Below are positions 1 through 12,300 of a stretch of 64,000 nt of DNA, in pieces (the first letter of the stretch is position 1; each line of letters begins with the position of its first letter). Both the position numbers and the translations under genes were made by a program. The notes below the pieces were generated by a model. That model had not been told where the DNA came from. It did no database searches and worked only from the letters and a program-made list of their open reading frames with translations. This DNA is from Hippopus hippopus (Eukaryota > Mollusca > Bivalvia > Cardiida > Cardiidae). Location of the stretch: positions 31,809,394 through 31,873,393 of the forward strand of contig OX328105.1 in assembly GCA_946811185.2 (NCBI GenBank), written 5' to 3'.

Positions 1-280
1 TTCAATTTGTTACCTTCATTTTAATTTGACAAGTCTGAAATTTTGTCGTCTGTTAGAGTTATTATAAACACGTATCCAGTTCTGAACAAAAGAGTTTGAC
101 TTCTTTGCTTTAAAAAAAGCATTGAAAACATTCTTTCAAGTACAGAAATTGCTCAAAAAAGATTGATTTATGCATTTTCAGTGAATTATTATGTATTTCC
201 AAAATTTCAATCTGGTCAGTTTGTATCGACTTGACACTCATTTTAAAACATGCACTGTACTTTTAAGTATCCATTTTCAG
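1..280 (+). other. 3' part of the first visible intron
   Basis: This is AT-rich sequence with no gene. It ends in the pyrimidine-rich acceptor CCATTTTCAG at 271-280. The upstream exon, encoding the start methionine and the conserved N-terminus, is outside the window. Confidence 0.7.
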
Positions 281-359
281 CTGAACCCAGATGTAAATGC
301 ATTCCAGAGGAAATTTGTGAATGAAGTTAGAAGATGTGATGAAATGGAGAGGAAACTGA
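281..359 (+). CDS. ATP6V0A: V-ATPase a exon 1 of window (LNPDVN motif)
   Basis: It encodes visible residues 1-26 plus one base of codon 27. It contains [22 protein letters not shown], described here as LNPDVN followed by the [12 protein letters not shown] helix, one of the most conserved N-terminal segments of the family. This part lies in the cytosolic arm that contacts the peripheral stalks. The acceptor is TTTTCAG|CTG and the donor is CTGA|GTATGT. The exon starts in phase 0, matching the usual exon boundary after the FRD of the preceding exon. Confidence 0.95.
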
Positions 360-3300
360 GTATGTATTATGGTTATGTACAAAGTTTGATTATGTCAAAT
401 GTAAGCCTTAGGAGAAGGGGCCCAAACTTAGAAAGTTGTGAAAAACTTTAACATTTGATACCATTTTTTAATGACACTAAAGAAGAAGGCTTAAAAACGT
501 CAAGTTATAAAGGAGACAATGTTGGTAACCAGCATAGTTTCCTTTTTCTAAAATATTTTCTACCCTTGTTACCAGCATTTTCTCCTTCTCCCAAAATGTC
601 TTCAAGAGCCTTCTTCAATAAGGTCATTAAAATTTGTGTGTGGGAAATAGTTGGGTTGGTTTTTACAGGATTTTTAGGCAAGGTGATAAAGAAGGATTGA
701 TTACATATGTTAGACATTTGTCTTTGGAAGGGTAGAAAACATGGTGGGAAAAAAAGAAAATGCTGCTTACCAGCATTTTCTCCTTTTTCAAAAATGTTTT
801 CAAAAGCCATCTTCATTAAGGTCAATTAAACTCAATATTGTGTGAGAAAGAGTTTAGATTTCCAGGAATTTTAGAGGTGATGAAAATATAGGTTAATTTT
901 GAGCATACCTGAGAACGAAGAGCTCACAGTGAGCTTTTGTGATAGTACTGTGTCTATTGTCCAGCATCTGTTGTGTTTCGTCAGCTTCTACCTTGTGTAA
1001 GCTCTAGAGGCCACATTTTCAGTCCGATACTCATGAAACTTGGTCAGAATGTTTGTCCTGATGGTATCTCAGACAAGTTTGAAAATGGGTCATGCAGGAT
1101 CAAAAAGTGGATCACTAGTTCAAATTTTAAAAAAAACTTGTGTACGCTCCAAAGGCCACATTATCGGTCCAGTACTCTTGAAATTTGGTCAGAATGTTTG
1201 TCTTGATGATATCGTGGATGAATTTGAAAATGGGCTATGCTGGGTCATAAACTGGGTCTCTGGGTAAATTTTTTGAAAAACTTTGTGTACAATCTAGAGG
1301 CAACATTTTCAGTCAGATACTCATGAAACTTGGTCAGAATGTTTGTCTTGATGATGGCTCAAATGAATTTGAAAATGGTTCACATAGGGTCAAAAACTAG
1401 GTCATTAGGTCAAATCTTAGAAAAACCTTGTTTAAACTCTAGAGGCCACATTTTCAGTCCAGTACTCTTGAAAGTTGGTCAGAATGTTTGATGATATCTC
1501 GGATGAGTGTGAAAATGGGTTATATTGGGTAAAAAATTAGGTCACTAGGTCATATCTTTGAAAAACATTATGTACACTCCAAAAGGCCACATTTTCAGTC
1601 CAGTACTCTTGAAAGTTGGTCAGAATGTTTGTCTTGATATCTTGGATGAATTTGAAAATGAGTCAGAAACCAGGTCAACAGGTCAGATCTTTGAAATACC
1701 TTTTGTACGCCCTACAGGCCACGTTTCTTATGGACATTAGTCACAATGTTTATCTTGATGATATTTTGGATGAAAATAGATCACATTGGGTAAAAAGCCA
1801 GGTCAAATCATAGATAAACCTTATGTACACTAGACGTAAGATTTTCTGTTCAGTACTTACGAAAGGTGGTAAGAATGTTGGTTTTGATAATATCTACAAC
1901 AAGCTGGAAAATGGGCTATGTTGGGCTCAAAAATAGGTCAGAGAGAAAAATTCTAGAAATAGCTTGTGTACCCTCTAGAGGCTGCATTTTCAGTCCAATA
2001 CTCATAAAAGTTTGTGAAAACTTTTGTCACAATAACTCAGAAGAGATTGGAAATAGGTCATGTGTGGTCAAAAGGCTCTGGTGAGTGAATGTAGGGCCAT
2101 CATGGCCCTGTAGTTACAGGATCTTAAGAGAAAGAGACAAATATTTAAGATGATCTTTACAGGATTTTTAGAGAAGGAAATAAAGAAGGATGGAATACCA
2201 ATGTTAGACACAGGAGATAACCCAGACGCCCCTCAGCCCAGGGAAATGATAGACTTGGAGGTATGGTCTGTTCCATTTTCAGTTGATCATTTTATCATTT
2301 AAACTGAATTTCTTTTCCTCCTCCTTCATTGCCCAATGGTGAAAAGGGACTTAAAATACCAAATTTCCAAAAGAATGTTAAAACGGTGTAGGCTGCCAAA
2401 AGTTTGCAAACCACCCTTGAATAAGAAAGAGGTATGTTAGACAAAAAAAAGAAAAATTAGTGGTGTTTTCATAAAGTGATAAATGGCCTCTTAAGGTATT
2501 CATAGACTTTGCACCAGAATTTCACAAATGCTTTATGGGAATGTCACATGATCAATATTACAAGAGTCGTTCATATCATTTTTGATAAGGTACAAAGATG
2601 TAATGTTACCTTGTCATATTAAAAATAGACCAAGTCCCTGACCACAAAATGATTATCAAGTTAAATGAAAATACCATTCTATTACCTAATAATCGGGAGT
2701 TTTAACAATCCAGGAAGAGAACGTGTTTAAAGACACAGTGGGGAAAGGAGCAAATGTCAGCTGTTTTTCCTTTTCCATCTTATCAAAGACAAATTCCATT
2801 ATTTGAATCATATTTAATTTGCTTTCTGCAAGTGCTTCAAAATTTAAAAGCCTTAAATGTTTTAATTTGGTAAAGAGTTATTGCATCTGCAAAAAGGATC
2901 GACTATGTCAGCCTGCACAGTCCAGGTAGGCTGACCTTGGTCAAACCGTTTTGCTATTGGTAACTTTTCTGCATTTCTGAGGACCAGCCTTTTTAGAGAA
3001 ACGGTTCTGTTTAATGCGATGACTGGCTGGGTATAATCAGGGGTGTAAAATTTTTTCTTTGTCTACTTGTCCTGTAGGACGAGTGGGTAGAAAAAGTTAC
3101 TCGTCCTTATGACAACTATCACTTGTCCCAACTTGCGGACTTGAATGACCATTTCTACTGCATATACTACGGTGTCGATTTAAGCAAAGTAGACGGTGTT
3201 TAATACTTATTTTTATTTGGTGGCTTGACTGGTAAACCTGTCCCGATCTAACAATATAGGAATTGTAGTATAGATCATACAGGTATACTACTCTAACCGA

Positions 3301-6300
3301 TGCTGTGAACAGAAAACCCGTCAAGCACTTTACAGATGCGCATGCGTAATAAACATCCTGTATCGTGATCGAAGAGACGCTCTGGAATTTCAGTTTTACT
3401 TTCGTTTTGTGTTCGCCGTGAAATAACCTGTAATTTGAATTTTACCTGACAAATTTAGAATTCAATAGTTTTAAAATGTACTCGTCCAACAGGATGAGCT
3501 TGGCATTTTTTCTACTTGCCCGAAGCCAAATGTTACTCGTCAATACGAGCGGATGAGTGGAATTTTACACCCCTGATAATGCATTATGAAGATGCATTAA
3601 CCCTTTTCATTGCTGCTCATATATGTTGTTCTGTTTACTACAGGCTACATTTGAAAAACTGGAATCAGAGATGACAGATGTGAATTCAAATTCAGAAGCT
3701 TTGAAAAAGAATTTTTTAGAACTTACAGAGTTAAAACATATCCTGAGGAAAACTCAGACTTTCTTTGATGAGGTAAGTATTTTAAATTATTTGTAAAGGG
3801 ACAGATTGATAGTTATTGCACAAACAGAAAGGCTCATAGACAGACAGACTTACAGATATTTTACCCTGGATATATGCACTCTTAAATGACCTGACACTAA
3901 ATGGTAGTAAAAATTGTTGTCAAATAAAGAAGACAAGAAAGAAAGAAACATACATGGAGATACAATAGTGTAACCTTCCTTAGCGGTCATTTGTATTATT
4001 ATAAGCCAGCAACCTGTATCAACTCTTTGCCACACAATAATCCCAACAAAAAAGGCTCATGAACGTGTCTACAAATTGGAGTTTGGTAAAACTTTCCAAG
4101 GCTGACAAGTCTGCAATGCAAATTCACGTTTGTAAGCGAAAAGTTTCAGACTTGCCAAAATTGAAAGGTTCGGCAAACAACAAATCAAATGGGGCTCAAA
4201 TGATAAAATTTTCATCATGTTTGCAAAAGGGCACTGCTGTAAGACTTAAAGATCATCTGCAGTGGGTAGTTTATTTAAACCAGATTGTTGTTGCTTCTTT
4301 GTTTCAATCCTTAGATTTGGTAAATAACCTTTTACAAGATATTACACCAATATGTACCCTTGTGTACCACACATATCATTGAACGTCATTGATGCAAGGT
4401 CAGCCTGCGTTCTTTGCAGTCTTATCCTTGCCTACACTGACAGTTAAAGCATTTCAAATTAGAAATGAGAAGTTGTCTGGCAAAAGGAGGTTTAATGCAT
4501 CTCCTTAATGCATTAAACCAGGCAAGTCTTCTATGGTGTACATCCATATTGTATTGAAAAAACAACTGAAGAATGGGGAATAGTTGTCCTTTGACATGCA
4601 GAAAATTTACTAGTAGCAATAAGTTTTGACCCAGATCAGTCGAGTGTGGACAGCAAAGGCTGACTCAGGTCTTTACTCTTTGCACATGTAATTATCCCTT
4701 TTTCTAAGGGCATGACTCAAACATAAGTTGCATTAGCTCACTTATCTGTGTAGTGTTATTTTAAGAAATGCATGTTGTGCGCTGCTTGAATCAGTGTCCA
4801 CTTTTTCTTCTCTTTATGTTTGTTTCTCTTTTAATTTACCAATAAGGTAAATGCATTTGTTTTGATTACCGTAATTTTTAGGTCTTTGTAAAAATACATT
4901 ATTCAAAGCATTTAACTTTGGTATGGAAACAAGAAACAAAACAAATGCTGAAATTGCCAAACGAGTATTTTCTGTAACTTAAACAAAGTTTTAACTCTTT
5001 TTCAAACAATTCCATGTTTTCTTTATGCTAAGGAGGAAGACTTTAATAAACATAGTGAGAAAAGAAGAAAATGTTGGTAACCAGTATTTTTCTCTTTTTC
5101 CTACAATGTTTTCTGATATTTCACAGGCAATGCCTAACTTTTGAGCCGCATTCAATTTGTCGTCTGTCATTTCTTAAACCCTTTACCACACAATCCCAAG
5201 TTTTAACGAGCATGAGAGAAAAGGCTTTTGAAAACATTATGGGAAAAAAAAAAATGCTGGTAGTCGGCATTTTCTCCTTTTTCCACAATGTTTTCTGCCC
5301 TCTCTCAGACAGATATCATCATTTGGAGTACATTCAATTTGCTGTCTGCAAATGGACTTCACTTGGTAGGGTACAAAATGTTGTTGGTAAAGAGTTAAAT
5401 TTAGACAAGCCTAAATTTTTTTCGTTTGATAAAGGGTTAACAGCCTAATGCAGGGCTAGTGAAATACCTTCTTGGGGGCAAATGGAATTATTTAGTCTCC
5501 TTTTGTTCTCAAGAAGAAAAATGGATAGAGCAGAAAGTTTAAATTGTGCATTTGTGCATTTAGGGAGAAATAGCTTTTTTAGAAATTCTAAAAAAAACGG
5601 TATCTTGAGTTTTTAAGTGTCCAAAGAGTAAGTCTTTTGAAAACATGGAAAAATGTGGAAATTGCCCTGTCCCATGTTTTCCTCCAGAGTCATAGATTCT
5701 TTGCCCATTTTTCCCAGATTTGAAATTTTCCACCTGCAGATGCTTTCCATTTGGCCATGTCTAGAAATTGTTGTTTGTCAAAAGATATCTTAGAAACAAA
5801 CAAAAACATTTCCTGATAGAGAAAAGCATGGGTTTGAATTTTTTTGTGTTTATCAGTGTAATTTTATTTATTTATTTTTTTTCTTTCTTCTTCTATTTTG
5901 CTTGTGTTTTGCACGTGGGTGTGGTAAATGTGTTGTTCATATAACATTAAACAGGCTGAACATCATCATATACAGGCAATGCATGAACCAGCATTTGCGG
6001 AGGACACCGTGGGTCTCCTTGGTGATGAACTGTCAAGACATGGAGGTCAAGCTTTAAAACTAGGGTAAGCTTATTTGTTTTGGTAAATGTTTTCAAGGTA
6101 TACATGTACTTGAATCAGCCAGTCTGCCTGTTGGTTGGTTTGTCCTGTAACCTTTTACCACACAACACTGGGTTTTAATGATCCTGGTGATAAGTGCCTT
6201 TGAAAACATTGTTGGAAAAGGAGAAAATGCTGGTGACCAGCATTTTCTCCTTTGTCCACAATGTTTTCTTCACTTTTAGAGGCAAATCTTATCATTTCAG

Positions 6301-9300
6301 CTACATTTGATTTGACTTCTTTAAATCTTTAAAGGCCCACTAAACTTGTTGTCTGCGATGCCTTTGAATTTGAATGAGTCTGAGTTTTTGTAGTTTGGGA
6401 AAGGGTTGATATGATTTTTTGCAAAGGGTATAAATCAAAACTGCTTTACTTCTTTCTCTTCCATTACAAAGTGAATACTCCCTTGTCATGCTGTGACATT
6501 GCCATTTAGGGATTTTATTGCCTCTGTTATCTTACTCGGTGTATGAATAACTGTTTACCCCATCCACAAAATTAGCTCCACAATTTGGATTCACCCTAAC
6601 CTCTTTTTAATGGTGATAGTTTCATTGCCTGTATACTATGCAGAGCAAATTCAAAATTTTCTTGTATTCTGGGCATGGTCTTTTTCTCCATAATTAAGGA
6701 ATTTTTTCTCGTTACTTTTACAGATTTGTTGCAGGGGTGATACTACGTGAGCGTATTCCAGCCTTTGAGAGAATGTTGTGGCGTGTGTGTCGAGGAAATG
6801 TTTTCCTGAAACAGGCAGAGATAGAGACTCCTTTAGAAGATCCTATAACAGTAGGTGTTATTTAACTTGTCTGACATTTACTGTGATAAGTGGAAATTTT
6901 TTTTTAAAGCCTTAACCCTTTAAACACACCATTGCCCATTTAAATGGCCCTAAGGGGAAAGGCTTTTGAAAACAATGTTGGAAAAAGAGAAAATGCTGGT
7001 AACCAGCATTTTTTCCCTCTCCTACAATGTTTCCTTAATAATTTTGGGACAAATTCCATTATTTGAGCAATATTTAGCTTGTCATCTGCGAATTCTTTCA
7101 AGTTGGAAAAAATTGTAAAATTAATGTGTCGAATGGTAAAGAGATGAAGCATTTTCTTCTTTTCCATAAAATGTTTCAAAAGCCCTCTTCTTCAGGGTTA
7201 AGAAAGGCAGGAGGAGATAGGGTATTAAAATGATATTATATTTTGAGCCATATAGCTCATTTGGAAAAGTACAGTGCTCCAGTGTTGCATCCCGGCCCCG
7301 CGATTGCGTGAATCCCCCCTTTTTATACCCCCCCTTTTACACCCCCACAAAACGAATGTTTTCGGGGGTGTACTGGAATCAGCCTGTCTGTCCGTCCGTC
7401 CGTGTGTCCGTCTGTGTACAAAATACTAGTAATTGTCTGTTTCTGTCAAAGCGCTGGTGGGGGTATTAAGTCACATTCAGTGACAGCTCTAGTTTTATTC
7501 TGTCACGCAAGTTCCGGAACTTAATGGGGGAGAAATCGCGCAAAGATGTTGTAACTCGCACAGAAACAAGAAACCACTGTGTGCACCAAAAAAATAATTG
7601 GGCCCTAGTCAGTCAATTGAAACAGAAGGAAAGTCCAACGAAGCTTCCCTACATTGATTGACATTACTCTCATCGCTATTTTTAGACTATTCGAGAACAG
7701 TAATTCCCATTATCTCCCACTAGATGGCATTCTACAAATACACATCTATCTAATTTGGGCATTCTGGGTACAGAACTGGACTACTTTTCAAAATGACAAC
7801 CGTTACTTTGAATTTCAAAATCAAATAAACATGTACTCAATAAAAGGCTACCTGGTGCGATTCATTCAACTATGATCAGCTAGCATGTAACCTATGCACC
7901 TGCCATTTATTAAAACAGCCCCTACAGGCTTGGGTAATAGTTTCGGTATAAGCCCTACTTTTCCTTAGTATATGGGGTCGGTGATGCATCATAGCAGACA
8001 GGTCGAATCTTCAAAGAATATGACATGCGCAGACAACGCAGTAATTCCAAATGGTGTCCGATCTCGAAATTGAATTCTTTTTGATAAGCAGGGAACCACT
8101 ATTCTCTACGCATGCACAGTGAATGTGTAGTTACACATGTTTCCGGATTAAAAAAAATTATAGTACATTGGCGCAGTGACTTTTAAGTGTGTTCAACATT
8201 CTGACTGGTGTGTTAAAGCAGGATTAAATATGCCACTGAAGCGAATTACAAACTTTGTAAAGGGATTTGTTTGGTCAAAAGACAACCCCCCCCCCCCGGT
8301 TTTGATAGATCGAGTGAAACAGCGAAGAACAAATTGAAGGTCATTCAGGAACCACCACTGTCAAATGAGGGCGATTTTTCAGAACTGTAAATCAATTAAT
8401 AATCATTTGAATTGAGGAACCATCATCAGCATTGTTTGATTTTGAAACTTGTGTTATAGATCTAGTTTGGAAAGGAAAAAAACAGTGTACTCACTCACGC
8501 AAATTATTGCGCAAATCACGTTATGGAATTGAAATTCACGTAACAAATTTTGGTTACAAGCGACCTCGCGTAAGAAAAAATGTAAAAAAAAAAAAGCCAT
8601 TATCCGCTTACCTTGTGTAAAATGACTGGTTTTGAAGTTACTTGTTACCCTTATTGACAGCTTTTAGTCAAATCATGCGGAAATACTTATCCATAAATTA
8701 ATGGACATGAAAAATTGATCGGTCCAAAAAACGCGAAAACCCATGACACAACAAAATGTTCTTGTCCGATCAGAGGCACTTCAGACTGTCTTTTCAGCTT
8801 TTTAATGACTTTAAGCTGTAAATTTCCACAAATATCTTAATATAACAGACTTTTTTGCTGCAAATCATCAATATGGATTGCTTTACCTCTTGTTGGTACC
8901 ATTATTGTCATACCCCTTTATAACAAATCTTACCCCCAGATTTACAGGTCAGGGGATAAGTGTACTCTTGAAATAAAAAGCTTGTGGGAACACTGAAAAA
9001 AGGAATGGCTTTTTTTTTTCAGTAGATCTATCACACTAGTGCATGAAACCCTCATATTTTTTTTGAATTATTAAAGTTTTGTCATTCTTTTGCTAACTCC
9101 ATGGGGGAACTCCCCCTCTTGGCAGAAATCCTGGATGCAACACTGGTGCTCTATACCCAGAGGTCTCTTGTTCAGTTCCAAGCTGGAATAAATTCTTTAA
9201 TAGGGTTGATGAAAATCATTCATTCTTCTCTCAATCCCCCTGAACACTGTTTGTATGATGTTTATGTGGGAAAACTGCCAGAGTCTTTTGAAAAATGTTT

Positions 9301-12300
9301 TTGCAAAGTACATGTACTTGGAAAAGATTCTCCAGGAAAGCATGAATAGGTACACTGATGGCTGCGATATAACTGAAATAACACTTTTAACAAAATATTA
9401 TGTATTTTTAAGTGATGTCCTTTCTGTTACAGGGTGACCAAGTGTACAAGTCAGTTTTCATCATCTTCTTTCAAGGTGAACAGCTTAAGTCCAGGGTGAA
9501 GAAGATTTGTGAAGGGTAATGGTTGTCTTAATATCGTAGTGCACTTCAGCCTGACTTTAGAGTGCTAGGCATATTGTTGCTTCCCTGGAGAATGTAGATC
9601 AAGATCAAACTGCATGAATCTTTTTTTGTATCTTTTGGTGTTAACCCTTATCCTGCTAAATAAGTGAAATGAAACCCAAATTTTGCTATTTCAAATGTTT
9701 TTTTATTTTGGTGAAAGATACCTCTTTATCAGACAGTGTGTGCAGTCTGATCTTTGATCTACATTGTCCACAAAAGGTTCTTGAGCTGTGCTTATCAGTC
9801 TTGGGGTTAATTAAAGTTATCTATTTCAGTAATTTGGTGCTAGAAAAGTTTATGTTTTAGTATGATCCCAGTCAACTGTCTTGCAGTAGTCCAATAGACT
9901 TTATGCAATAAACTTGGAATTGTGTATCCAATTATTGCAAAACTTAAACAGTTTCCTGATTTGTTTAAACTTTGTCATACACACTTCTGGCTATGCTCTG
10001 TTACACCAAGCATTTATGTTTCAAACATTACAACATGCAAGCCATAAAAGATCTTTAGTCTCAAAACCCCATCTTTCAAATTTTAAGGCTTTAAAAAACT
10101 ACAACTTCTTATGCGAAAGCAAATGTTGCCTCTTTATCCCAAATGACAGTCATTTGCAGATAATAAATGTTGCTTAAGTCTTTACCAAAAGACAAAACTT
10201 TTGACTTGATAAAATTGAAAGCATCTGCAGATGACAATTTAAATGTGACACAAATGTTGGAATGAAAATAGAGAAAACATTGTGGGAAAATGAGAACATG
10301 CTGATTATCAGCATTTTCTACTTTTCCCTTAATGTTTTCAAGGAGCTTCTTCCTCAGGGTTGTTAAAACTTTGGACTGTGTGCTATAGGGTTAATGGTTT
10401 TGGATAGTAGAAAAAATTGTTGGTAAAGGGTATAGGGTAAAAGTGTTGGTTAAAGAATTTTCTCCTTTCCCCACAATTTTTTCAAAAGCCCTCTTCTTCC
10501 AAGTTGTTGTACAGGATTATTTGGTTAAGAGCTAATTTAATTCCTAGACTACTTTGATAAAGGTTTGAGAAACTCAAGTTCTGGTAGCTCAGTAGGTAGC
10601 GTACAGGGCTTGAGAACAGGGGGGTCGCTGGTTTGATCCTCGGCTTGGCCAATTTCTTTTTGAGGATTGATGATATTGATTGCCTCAGGATTTATTCTTC
10701 TCTCACTGCTGGCAATTGTGATGTCAATGGTTACAACAGTTACTTGGGAAAGCAGCCAGTGAGTTGGAAAGAATATTGTGCGGAGGACTGGTTAAAGAAA
10801 TTCCAGGAAAGCATGGATAGATGCACTGGCTGCCAGGATATAAGTGAAATAATGTTGAAAATCATGTTAAATACTATACAATCAATCAACACTTGAGCAA
10901 TTCTTTACTCCTGTTCAGAGACTTATTTGATTGACTTAAGCACTTTTTTTTTTCAGGTTTCGAGCTACACTTTACCCCTGTCCAGAGACTCAGGCTGAGA
11001 GAAGAGAAATGGCCATAGGTGTTATGACAAGAATAGAAGATTTAAATACTGTAAGTTACAGACTTTAAGAAGACATAGCACAACTTGACTCTTTATTACA
11101 CAACAAAGTTTACTCTTTACCACGTGACAACAGTTTTAGCCTGGTCCAAATTAAAAGCCTTTGCAGACAAATTCTATGTTACTCAAAGCATAAAACTGTC
11201 TTTTAAAGGGTGGAAAACATTGTGGGAAAAGAAGAAAATGCTGGTTACCAGTGGAAGCATATACGGGTAACAGATTAAATGTAGTCTAAACAATGCCAAA
11301 CTTGAAAGCAACTGCTGTCAGTTAATTAAATTTAGTTTAAATGATCTAGAATATCTGTGAAAAGCAAGTTAATATTGTAGGAAAAGAAGAAATGCTGGCT
11401 TCCAGCTTTTTCTCCTTTTTCCACAATATTTTCAAAAGCCTTCTTCTTGTGTGGTAAAGAGTTGAGTAGATTTTGCTAAGTGTTGATCACGTTCAGTCTG
11501 CACAGAAATTATTGGGAGGGAGGAAGAGGGAGGGGAGAAGGAAGAAAGGAGCCAGGAGGGAGAAAAGAAAGAAGAATAAAATGTAAGATAGGAGGAAAAT
11601 GTTAAAGGTACAAGAGAGAGAAGAACAAAGAGTGAAGTTTTACTGGTGGTGATTTACCCTTCACCAATTTTCAAGATCCAAAGAAAGAAGGCATCTTAAA
11701 ATATTTGGGGGAAAGGAGACAATACTGGTTACCAATGTTTTCTCTGTTTTCCAAAATGATTTCTGCTCTTTGTAAGAAAAAAGCCATCATTCGAGTTATA
11801 TTTTATTTATTGTTTGCATATGCTGTTGATTTAGTAAAGTCTTAAATTCTTTTGTCATGTGGTAGAGAGTTACTTGGGGAAGGGAGCATTAACAACAATG
11901 CATATGAAGCTTTCTATGTTCTTCTTATGTTATTTTTTTCACCTTAGACAAAAGATTTTGCTCTTTTATATTGTTCATGATTTTGTCATCTGATCATTAC
12001 GAGAGAAGAGAGCTATTGTAATTTGCAAGTTTTTGCTCTTTCATTGTATAACTAATTCTCATTAAAAGAGGATGATTTTTTTCCTAGCTATTTTTGTTGG
12101 CATGCAATTATAGCTTTATACCTTTTCTACTAATTTTGTGACAAAGAATAAAAGCTTACTATTTGTATTAAACAAATCAGGTCATTAAACTGAAGTGTTG
12201 AAAGGTTAGCTAGTGTGTTCAAAGGTTAGGGTCGTTTGTCATTTGTCATCGGCCATCTATCATCAACATTGTCATTGTGTGACATTCTAGAGGTAAAATT

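Noticed and set aside
841..890. Third copy of exon 2
   Set aside because: CCAGGAATTTTAGAGGTGATG resembles the fossil at 669, but the match is too short and gapped to claim.
10579..10660. Functional tRNA gene
   Set aside because: A- and B-box motifs are present, but the cloverleaf is imperfect and the sequence runs into a shared SINE body with copies elsewhere in the window.
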